Shown here: positions 1 to 8,321 of the stretch, in pieces
Numbering within the stretch: the first letter of the stretch is position 1
How the letters are laid out: each line of letters opens with the position of its first letter
NCBI GenBank assembly: GCA_028694715.1
Contig: JAQVKJ010000023.1
Coordinates: 1 to 10,197 of the forward strand
DNA length: 10,197 nt
Origin: Weeksellaceae bacterium
GTDB lineage: Bacteria; Bacteroidota; Bacteroidia; Flavobacteriales; Weeksellaceae
Direction of reading: 5' to 3'
Notes under the pieces: model-generated
The model's database searches: none
The model's input: only the letters and a program-made list of their open reading frames with translations
What the model was told of the DNA's origin: nothing
Program-made: the position numbers and the translations under genes

Positions 1-63
1 GCTCTGAGCATTCAGCACCCAGCTGAAATGCATAACAAAAAGGGCGATACAAACTTTTTTCAT
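1..63 (-). CDS. Exported protein, N-terminal fragment (runs off left edge)
   Basis: An ATG at 61-63 opens a frame that stays open to the window edge, giving 21 codons. The peptide starts MKK, continues with a hydrophobic stretch, and ends Asn-Ala-Gln-Ser. That is the usual Bacteroidota signal peptide shape, with cleavage expected after Ala and Gln as the first mature residue. The rest of the protein is outside the window, so its function cannot be read. It lies 78 bp downstream of the HMA gene on the same strand. Inference only: outer-membrane receptors are sometimes found beside stand-alone HMA genes in this phylum, so a TonB-dependent receptor is one possibility. The signal peptide call is fairly firm; the identity is open. 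Confidence 0.7.
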   Translation of the reverse strand, partial: MKKVCIALFVMHFSWVLNAQS

Positions 64-141
64 TCTTATGATTTTAATCTAATTGGTAGAACTTTTAATC
101 AAAATGTTACACTGAAAGCGAATCCGATGTAATTTGTTTGT

Positions 142-348
142 TCAAATTTTTTCTATTTTGAAACCAGCTTTGCTCACCGCTTTGATGATTTCTTCTTCGG
201 TGACTTCCTCAGTTTCAACGGTCAGAATTTTGTCTGGATTCTGGGTTTCTACAGACCAATTGATGTTTTCAATTCTGTTCATGAAAGGCCTGAGCCCAGC
301 CACACAACCGTCGCAGTTCACATTGGTTTTGAATTTTAAGATTTTCAT
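142..348 (-). CDS. Heavy-metal-associated (HMA) domain protein
   Basis: A 68-residue protein that is a single HMA (CopZ/Atx1-like) domain with nothing else attached. The metal site is visible near the N-terminus as Asn-Cys-Asp-Gly-Cys, with Cys12 and Cys15, in the loop after the first beta strand (MKILKFKTNV). The later segment with TVETEEVTEEEIIKAVSKAG fits the third strand and second helix, and the protein ends in a basic Lys-Ile-Glu-Lys-Ile. There is no signal peptide, so it should be cytosolic. Family role: binds soft metals such as Cu(I) through the two cysteines and passes them to a partner. No P-type ATPase is in view, so the partner is unknown. The CxxC is preceded by Asn rather than the common Met-Thr/His, so the metal is uncertain. 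It starts 22 bp after the SnoaL-like gene and is probably co-transcribed with it. Confidence 0.85.
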   Translation of the reverse strand: MKILKFKTNVNCDGCVAGLRPFMNRIENINWSVETQNPDKILTVETEEVTEEEIIKAVSKAGFKIEKI

Positions 349-370
349 TGGGACATATTTTTATGATTGA

Positions 371-838
371 TTAATTTTCTTTGATACTCGATGAGTGTAA
401 AAAACTGATTTTCCACAAACCATCTCTTTTTATGAACCTTGCGCTTTCCAAACGGTTGACAGTCAAAATTCGCATGCCGTTGTACAAAAAACCTGCCGAA
501 CTTTTGAAAAAAACGAATGCAGAATTTCCTTCGATGCTTGTTCCGATAAATTCAAACTGGTTTTGTCGTTCGAGCTGGTTTCCCTTCAGCCTTTCGGCCT
601 CCATATTTGCCTTCATCCCAATGACTTTTGAGCGGATAGAATCGGCGGTAAAAATGAATCCATCTTCAAACATTACAACCTCATCGACGAAATATTTATC
701 AAAAGTGCTGATATCGGCTTTTGAAAACAATTCATCATACATTCGTACAATGCTTTGTTGAATTTCTATATGGGTTTCTGTTTGGGCTTTTGCAAAACCA
801 AAAAACAATATCAGGCTCAAAATCGTTAAACTTTTCAT
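371..838 (-). CDS. Secreted SnoaL/DUF4440-like (NTF2-fold) protein
   Basis: A 155-residue protein with a clear signal peptide (residues 1-18, ending Ala-Lys-Ala before Gln19), so it is probably periplasmic or secreted. The mature part looks like a SnoaL-like/DUF4440 domain of the NTF2 fold. It has an early amphipathic helix, a segment around residues 45-63 (FDKYFVDEVVMFEDG) of the kind that lines the cone-shaped cavity, and a closing strand RDGLWKISFLHSS at 138-150 that resembles the family's typical C-terminal strand. Such proteins range from ketosteroid isomerase-like enzymes to ligand-binding or stress proteins, and no catalytic residue can be assigned with confidence. It sits between the MFS exporter (48 bp upstream) and the HMA gene (22 bp downstream), and a promoter-like box precedes it. 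The fold is likely; the function is unknown. Confidence 0.75.
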   Translation of the reverse strand: MKSLTILSLILFFGFAKAQTETHIEIQQSIVRMYDELFSKADISTFDKYFVDEVVMFEDGFIFTADSIRSKVIGMKANMEAERLKGNQLERQNQFEFIGTSIEGNSAFVFFKSSAGFLYNGMRILTVNRLESARFIKRDGLWKISFLHSSSIKEN

Positions 839-855
839 TTTGCTGAATGAAGTTT

Positions 856-863
856 CAAATATA
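856..863 (-). promoter_or_regulatory. Candidate -7 box before the SnoaL-like gene
   Basis: On the minus strand this reads TATATTTG, a match to the Bacteroidota -7 consensus TAnnTTTG. It lies 17 bp before the ATG at 838, the same distance as in the lpxK leader. No TTG is seen at the -33 position, so the call is weak. If real, the SnoaL-like and HMA genes can be expressed separately from the exporter. Confidence 0.4.
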
Positions 864-886
864 ATTAAATTGGAATTGGTCGTTGG

Positions 887-2068
887 CTATGAAATCTCAA
901 TCATTCTGTTTTTTTCATATACTTTTCTGGAATTCAATTGATAAATAATGACCGCCAGCAAACAGAGACCACCGCTGAGCAGAAACATATTGGAGAATCC
1001 CCAATGTTGAGCAACCGAAGCACCGAGCAGCATTCCTGCCCCTATGCCAAGGTCAAAACCGGTCAAATAGGTCGAATTGGCAGTCCCCCTTTTTGAAGCC
1101 GGAGCCATATTGATGTATACCGTTTGGAGGGCAGGGAAGAGGGTGCCGTATCCTATGCCGATAAAAAATGCAGAAAGACAATAAAAATAAATGCTGTTGA
1201 GCAATGCAAATCCTGTAAAACCCGCAACAATGACAATCAGCGCAAATGTAATGACAATGTGAATGTAACCACGGTCAACGAATTTACCAGAAGTGACTCT
1301 TGAGAGGATGATTCCGCAAGCCAGAAACAAAAAGAAAATACCGGAATTTTCAATGCCAATTTGTTTTCCATACAAGACTGCAAAGGCTACCAGCGTACCC
1401 CAACCAAAGGAGATGAACAGTTGATTGAAAAGAATGGGCAGTGCCTTGATTAGAATAAAACGGTCAAAGGACATGGGTGGAATTTTGTCCAATTTTTTTC
1501 TGATGGGCACTTTGATGAAACTCACCACAATCACCGAAAGTATTCCCATCGCCAACGCGCATCCAATCAAAGCGTTGAATCCGTATGCAGCATATATATT
1601 GACCGCAATGTAGGGCGCAATGGCCATCGCCAGATTGCTGTTTACACCAAAATATCCGATACCTTCCGCTCTTCTTGAAGCAGGTATAATGTCAATGGCC
1701 ACTGTGTTGGCAGAAACGGTTGAAAGCCCCCAGAACATGCCGTGAAAAAATCTGAGAACCACAAAAAACAATACAGTAAATGCGAAAAAATAACCTACAT
1801 AAGCCGCAACAAACAAACCAATTCCCAGTATCAGCAAAGGTTTTCTCTGAAAAACATCCACCCAGTATCCACAAAATGGACGGATGATCAGCAATGCAAT
1901 CGCATAAGAAGAGAGTGCAATACCGATTTTAGAAGGTTCGATTCCGAGTTCTTCAGAAAGAAAAATCGGGATGGTGGGCATCAGCAGGTTAAACGAGCAT
2001 GCGACAAGAAAATAGGTGATACAAGCAATGATGAAATTGCTGTTCCAGAGTTTGTCCTTTTTTGTCAT
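887..2068 (-). CDS. MFS transporter, 12-helix efflux type
   Basis: A 393-residue, very hydrophobic inner-membrane protein with two six-helix halves. Motif A between helices 2 and 3 is visible as GYWVDVFQRK (residues 67-76). A motif-B-like RFFHG begins at Arg106 in helix 4. The second half carries the weaker A-like copy SGKFVDRG. The IPASRRAEGIGYFG segment after helix 4 is typical of drug/metabolite efflux MFS proteins, including the staphylopine exporter-like group (recalled, not searched). It probably uses the proton gradient to export a small molecule; the substrate is unknown. I chose the ATG at 2068. The frame is open four codons further to a TTG at 2080, but the promoter-like box at 2091-2098 would put the transcript start near 2086, and an ATG is available. 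It lies upstream of the SnoaL-like and HMA genes on the same strand. Confidence 0.88.
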   Translation of the reverse strand: MTKKDKLWNSNFIIACITYFLVACSFNLLMPTIPIFLSEELGIEPSKIGIALSSYAIALLIIRPFCGYWVDVFQRKPLLILGIGLFVAAYVGYFFAFTVLFFVVLRFFHGMFWGLSTVSANTVAIDIIPASRRAEGIGYFGVNSNLAMAIAPYIAVNIYAAYGFNALIGCALAMGILSVIVVSFIKVPIRKKLDKIPPMSFDRFILIKALPILFNQLFISFGWGTLVAFAVLYGKQIGIENSGIFFLFLACGIILSRVTSGKFVDRGYIHIVITFALIVIVAGFTGFALLNSIYFYCLSAFFIGIGYGTLFPALQTVYINMAPASKRGTANSTYLTGFDLGIGAGMLLGASVAQHWGFSNMFLLSGGLCLLAVIIYQLNSRKVYEKNRMIEIS

Positions 2069-2072
2069 AAAA

Positions 2073-2090
2073 CGACTCAAAATTGAGTTG
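2073..2090. repeat. Inverted repeat in the MFS gene leader
   Basis: ACTCAA and TTGAGT (2075-2080 and 2083-2088) form perfect 6-bp arms around an AA spacer. One G-T and one C-G pair extend it to 8 bp. It lies exactly where transcription from the adjacent -7 box should start, 5 bp upstream of the ATG. It could be an operator for a repressor or a small leader hairpin, but a chance palindrome of this size is possible. Confidence 0.4.
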
Positions 2091-2098
2091 CAAAAATA
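2091..2098 (-). promoter_or_regulatory. Candidate -7 box of the MFS exporter gene
   Basis: On the minus strand this reads TATTTTTG followed by CAAC. The TTTGCAAC core is identical to that at the SRP RNA promoter, where the start point is well fixed. By analogy transcription starts near 2086, giving a leader of under 20 nt. No TTG is found about 19 bp further upstream, so the -33 element is missing or degenerate. Confidence 0.5.
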
Positions 2099-2179
2099 AA
2101 TATGATTCGGCGCATAAAAAATTAAATCGAATGCTATTTATTGATGGCCCGATAAAAATCTACAATGATTCAAAAGTGT

Positions 2180-2914
2180 TTATTTGGCCTTTTTACAGTT
2201 GATAATTCGGATGCCGTCCACATTGGAAGTCAACAAAAGCGTTGATTTGTCTCCTGCCACAGAATAAATCCACATGGCATTTCCGTCCAGATTCAATTGC
2301 AAATCATCATCTAAAAACCAATAGCCTTCGCGTACCTCCGGTTCATCACCTCCTGTGTATTCAGAGCGTTTGTAGGTGAAATCCGGATAAAACTCAAACC
2401 AATTGTCGGCCACTTGTGCTATGGGTGTTCTGTCTTCAATGGACTCATATTGTTGCAAAACCACATTCCACCTTCCCGAAGTAATCAGACCGGTGATTTC
2501 TTCACTGGTTTTGGGTGTGGGCACATATACATGGTGAATAAGCCCGATTTTGAAACCGCCGTCATAAGCATAATTGAGCAGCAAATTCATGTCGCTGATT
2601 TCTTCTATGATGGCTTTGTATTTGGTTTTTCCTTCGTCAAAATGAAGGTTTTTTGTTTCTTTGTCGTATGTCCATTTCCCGATGACTTTCCCACTGATTC
2701 CGCCAGGCATCTCATAGTGTCCGTCTTTTCTGAAAATCACCCAACTCGACTTTATTTTCTCTTGATCCTCTTCATCGATTCGCTGACCATCCGGACTAAT
2801 GTTATAGGCGATGTTCCAAGTGCCGGTTGTAAGAAATTCTATGGTTCTGTCGGAGGTTGTTTCGTCCTGTGCCAATAGACAAAACGGAATGAGTATAATC
2901 ATTAGGTATTTCAT
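2180..2914 (-). CDS. Secreted protein with two lipocalin-like repeats
   Basis: A 244-residue exported protein. Residues 1-15 form a short signal peptide ending Leu-Leu-Ala before Gln16. The mature part is an internal duplication. Repeat 1 (about 26-113) and repeat 2 (about 142-228) share the same landmarks: TTGTWNI at 29-35 against TSGRWNV at 145-151, WVIF with a following DG.Y at 58-67 against WFEF and its Tyr at 172-181, GKWTYD at 79-84 against GYWFLD at 197-202, and a closing Leu-Leu-Leu at 111-113 against 226-228. The G.W opening and the later hydrophobic strands recall the lipocalin-like families common in Bacteroidota, but I cannot name one. I took the ATG at 2914 because a TTG six codons upstream would spoil the signal peptide. 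The gene stands alone, 111 bp upstream of the exporter. Ligand and role are unknown. Confidence 0.75.
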   Translation of the reverse strand: MKYLMIILIPFCLLAQDETTSDRTIEFLTTGTWNIAYNISPDGQRIDEEDQEKIKSSWVIFRKDGHYEMPGGISGKVIGKWTYDKETKNLHFDEGKTKYKAIIEEISDMNLLLNYAYDGGFKIGLIHHVYVPTPKTSEEITGLITSGRWNVVLQQYESIEDRTPIAQVADNWFEFYPDFTYKRSEYTGGDEPEVREGYWFLDDDLQLNLDGNAMWIYSVAGDKSTLLLTSNVDGIRIINCKKAK

Positions 2915-2919
2915 GTTTC

Positions 2920-2927
2920 CAAAATTA
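2920..2927 (-). promoter_or_regulatory. Candidate -7 box abutting the lipocalin-like gene
   Basis: On the minus strand this reads TAATTTTG, fitting TAnnTTTG. Only 5 bp separate it from the ATG at 2914, so a transcript from it would have essentially no leader. No -33 TTG is visible, and in AT-rich DNA this may be chance. Confidence 0.3.
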
Positions 2928-3054
2928 AGCAAATTTTCTCACAGCCTTCCGAAAAAACAGCTGACAAATTGGGCTTACTTAATGTGATTTATTAACTGTG
3001 GATTGAATTCATTCTCATCCTGACAAAACTCAGCTCTTTCAAAGCAATTAAATT

Positions 3055-3083
3055 TTGACCGCAGTAAAAATATCTTAACTTTG
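3055..3083 (+). promoter_or_regulatory. Promoter of the SRP RNA gene
   Basis: A -33 TTG at 3055-3057 and a -7 box TAACTTTG at 3076-3083 are separated by 18 bp, close to the Bacteroidota consensus TTG-N19-TAnnTTTG. The predicted start, five bases after the box, is G3088, exactly the first base of the RNA's closing stem. This agreement makes it the best-supported promoter in the window. Confidence 0.8.
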
Positions 3084-3087
3084 CAAC

Positions 3088-3183
3088 GGGCAAGTCCTGC
3101 ACAACCAGCTCCTGGTCAATCCCCCAGGGTGGGAACACAGCAAGGGTATCCGGTCGTAGCGGTGTGATGTAGTAAGCTTGCCC
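3088..3183 (+). ncRNA. ffs: Signal recognition particle RNA, small bacterial (4.5S) type
   Basis: About 96 nt. The ends pair perfectly: GGGCAAG at 3088-3094 with CTTGCCC at 3177-3183. The conserved Ffh-binding domain is intact: a GGAA tetraloop (3132-3135) on a GTG/CAC stem (3129-3131 and 3136-3138), flanked by the symmetric-loop strands CAGG (3125-3128) and AGCA (3139-3142). This matches the E. coli 4.5S arrangement base for base in the loop strands. The RNA pairs with Ffh to deliver nascent membrane proteins to FtsY and the Sec/YidC machinery. Length and single-hairpin form fit the small SRP class without an Alu domain. Promoter and terminator are both visible, so it is a free-standing gene. 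End positions are inferred from pairing and may be off by a few bases. Confidence 0.95.
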
Positions 3184-3194
3184 TTTTTATTTTT
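3184..3194 (+). terminator. T-run terminator of the SRP RNA gene
   Basis: Five T, one A and five T follow directly on the closing stem of the SRP RNA. The RNA's own terminal hairpin plus this U-tract would act as an intrinsic terminator. Confidence 0.65.
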
Positions 3195-3412
3195 CACTCC
3201 AGCCCGAATTTCAACTCATGTTTTTTCAATTCATCATTTTCTTTTGAATGACAATTTTCTGTGAGAATTTCTTTTATTGAGTTTCTGTCCTTAAAACCTA
3301 TATGCCTTTTGACATCCTCTCATGGTTGATTGCAATTTGGAACTGATGAGCGAATGAATTATAGTAAGACCGTTGTCCGCTTAAATCATTCAATGAAATA
3401 TTCTTAAACTTC

Positions 3413-3442
3413 TTGATGCAAAATCGATATCATCTATTTTTG
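3413..3442 (+). promoter_or_regulatory. Candidate distal promoter of pyrG
   Basis: TTG at 3413-3415 and TATTTTTG at 3435-3442 have exactly the 19-bp spacing of the Bacteroidota consensus. Start expected near 3447, which would give pyrG a leader of about 120 nt. The surrounding sequence is AT-rich, so chance is not excluded. Confidence 0.5.
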
Positions 3443-3540
3443 TTTGTGATTCATTTTATTTAAAACAAAAAACGGTATTTTTATTTGTATTGGTTCAAAT
3501 TCAATCTTGGACAAGCGCATGTAAACTCAATAATTTGTTG

Positions 3541-3548
3541 TAGTTTTG
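3541..3548 (+). promoter_or_regulatory. Candidate proximal -7 box of pyrG
   Basis: TAGTTTTG followed by CA, the same TTTTGCAC core as at the rplS promoter. The start would fall near 3553 in a CCCA stretch, leaving a leader of about 15 nt before the ATG at 3569. A good -33 TTG is lacking: the nearest is 31 bp upstream. Confidence 0.5.
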
Positions 3549-3565
3549 CACCCATTGAATTTTGA

Positions 3566-7076
<3,511 letters not shown>

Positions 7077-7112
7077 AGGGTGTGAAAATTAATGCTCTTA
7101 AATGAAGAAATA

Positions 7113-7146
7113 AAAAAATCCCGCAACGAAAATTGCGGGATTTTTT
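7113..7146. terminator. Bidirectional intrinsic terminator between yidC and rplS
   Basis: A perfect 14-bp stem (7113-7126 with 7133-7146) closes a CGAAAA loop. The GC core is TCCCGCAA/TTGCGGGA, flanked by six A on one side and six T on the other, so it gives a U-tract in both directions. It lies 36 bp after yidC and 18 bp after rplS, which converge here. Confidence 0.92.
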
Positions 7147-7164
7147 ATGAAATATTTTAGTTTT

Positions 7165-7509
7165 TTATGCTTCTTTGATTCTCGCTTTTTTACCTCTTAG
7201 ATTTCTGAAGTAGAAAATTCTTGCCCTTCTTACTTTGCCTTTTTTGTTGATTTCAATTTTCTGAATTGCAGGCAAATTGACAGGAAAAATCCTTTCTACA
7301 CCCACTTCACCACTCATTTTTCGGATGGTAAAAGTCTCTGTGCTTCCAACTCCTCTGCGTTGGATTACAACCCCCCTGAAAAACTGTGTACGGGTTTTGT
7401 TGCCTTCGGTAATTTCATAATAAACCGTGATGGTATCTCCGGATTTGAAGTCAGGATAGTCCTTTTTGTCAACATATTTGTCCTGAACATACTTTACTAA
7501 ACTTTCCAT
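7165..7509 (-). CDS. rplS: 50S ribosomal protein L19
   Basis: A 114-residue protein of normal L19 length. Family landmarks are clear: FKSGDTITVYYEITEG near 21-36, the FRGVVIQRRG segment at 44-53, TFTIRKMSGEVGVERIFP with the strongly conserved G-V-E-R-x-F, and the basic C-terminal KGKVRRARIFYFRNLRGKKARI. L19 sits at the interface of the two ribosomal subunits, contacting 16S and 23S rRNA. In many bacteria it follows trmD and rimM; neither is here, and the gene has its own promoter (7579-7609) and a leader of about 65 nt. It is the last gene of a minus-strand run and ends at the shared terminator. Confidence 0.98.
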   Translation of the reverse strand: MESLVKYVQDKYVDKKDYPDFKSGDTITVYYEITEGNKTRTQFFRGVVIQRRGVGSTETFTIRKMSGEVGVERIFPVNLPAIQKIEINKKGKVRRARIFYFRNLRGKKARIKEA

Positions 7510-7578
7510 TTTATTTGTTTAATTCGTTAACACTGAAAAACATACACGGATTTCGTCAGAGGTTTTGTCAATGGTGTG

Positions 7579-7609
7579 CAAAATTATAAACAAATTGTCA
7601 ATCCTCCAA
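7579..7609 (-). promoter_or_regulatory. Promoter of rplS
   Basis: On the minus strand TTG (7609-7607) and TAATTTTG (7586-7579) are 20 bp apart, fitting the Bacteroidota consensus. The start is expected near 7574. The -33 element lies inside the last codons of the DUF2007 gene, so rplS can be read both from this promoter and by read-through. Confidence 0.7.
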
Positions 7610-7831
7610 AGTATTTTTGTAAATATTTAATGCCTTCAAAAATTGCTGCTGTTCCACCTGCAAACGGTAGCCTTCGGTAATGGTCGGCCCGAAGGAGTAA
7701 TTTACAAGAGGATTGATCAGATATGCGTGCACGCCTTCTTCTATCAGACGGTTTTTTACCACTTCGGCTGTGAAATAATTATTGAATACTTTCAGGGTAA
7801 CAAATCTTCGATTTTCCTGTTCTTTGTTCAT
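7598..7831 (-). CDS. DUF2007-type small protein (putative signal-transducing family)
   Basis: A 77-residue protein without signal peptide or membrane segment. The pattern fits DUF2007: an N-terminal strand (FVTLKVFNN), a helix that scans AEVVKNRLIEEGV around 22-34, a strand AYLINP, a Gly-containing turn, then YRLQVEQQQFLKALNIYKN, matching the family's final strand plus helix. The fold is ACT- or ferredoxin-like. Despite the family label, no biochemical role is established that I know of. It begins 19 bp after the secreted protein gene upstream, so it is likely co-transcribed, and its 3' end carries part of the rplS promoter. Confidence 0.8.
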   Translation of the reverse strand: MNKEQENRRFVTLKVFNNYFTAEVVKNRLIEEGVHAYLINPLVNYSFGPTITEGYRLQVEQQQFLKALNIYKNTLED

Positions 7832-7850
7832 TCTATAAAATTAATGAATT

Positions 7851-8270
7851 TTATAAAACCGCAGACACTTCTCCCCAAATTGCTTTGAATTCTGTACCAA
7901 AAACTTCAGAAATTTCCTGCCCCTCCACTTCATAAGTCCTGACTGCATATACAATGTTCCTTTTGGGTGTTTTGATAGGTTGGATCGAGATTAAATCACC
8001 CTGAACAAATTCGTTGGACAAACAAGGAACCAATACAGAAATCCTTTCGATGTAATCACCCACCACAGTGGTTCCGATGATTAGACTGTAAGACATTTTG
8101 CCTTTGGTGGCGCATTCTGGATTCACCATTGTAAAATCAACCAATAAATCAAATTCTTCCTTCAATTCAAGGTATGTAAAAGGTCCTTCATTGGAATCTG
8201 ACGGTTTTTCCTGAGAAAATATGATTCCAGACAAACACAAGAAAATGGTGACAAGAAGCCTTGGTTTCAT
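7851..8270 (-). CDS. Secreted protein of unknown function
   Basis: A 139-residue protein I do not recognise. Residues 1-19 are a signal peptide (MKPRLLV, hydrophobic core, ending Phe-Ser before Gln20). Cys12 lies inside the hydrophobic core without a lipobox, so a lipoprotein is unlikely. The mature part is rich in alternating hydrophobic and polar residues, as expected of a small beta domain. It has just two cysteines, Cys53 (NPECATKG) and Cys83 (VPCLSN), which could form a disulfide in the periplasm. It starts 51 bp after the nucleoside phosphorylase gene and ends 19 bp before the DUF2007 gene. No promoter-like box is seen ahead of it, so it is probably expressed from the lpxK end. The gene call rests on the signal peptide and the ordered operon position. 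Confidence 0.75.
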   Translation of the reverse strand: MKPRLLVTIFLCLSGIIFSQEKPSDSNEGPFTYLELKEEFDLLVDFTMVNPECATKGKMSYSLIIGTTVVGDYIERISVLVPCLSNEFVQGDLISIQPIKTPKRNIVYAVRTYEVEGQEISEVFGTEFKAIWGEVSAVL

Positions 8271-8321
8271 TTGTGGGGTTTTGTTTGTGCTAAATTAAAA
8301 AAACTATTGAAATATGCTGCA

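Noticed and set aside
381..761. Open frame on the plus strand opposite the SnoaL-like gene (126 codons)
   Set aside because: It is antisense to a gene with a clear signal peptide and recognisable family, and its translation has no domain features.
2069..2080. Upstream TTG start for the MFS transporter
   Set aside because: It adds only four residues, lies in the palindrome next to the predicted transcript start, and an ATG is available at 2068.
2414..2878. Open frame on the plus strand opposite the lipocalin-like gene (154 codons)
   Set aside because: The repeat structure and signal peptide of the minus-strand protein are convincing; the plus-strand translation is Phe/Cys-rich, as expected of an antisense frame.
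2915..2932. Upstream TTG start for the lipocalin-like protein
   Set aside because: It would put polar residues before a compact signal peptide that begins well at the ATG at 2914, and the -7-like box lies inside the extension.
3302..3346. Very short open frame in the pyrG leader region (14 codons, MPFDILSWLIAIWN)
   Set aside because: It has no ribosome-binding signal, no attenuator hairpin follows it, and peptides this short arise by chance.
3490..3508. A GGTTCAAATTC stretch that looks like a tRNA T-arm, able to form a 5-bp stem
   Set aside because: The seven bases after it have no complementary partner about 65 nt upstream, and no D-arm or anticodon arm can be drawn in the AT-rich sequence before it. 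A tRNA remnant or attachment site is not supported.
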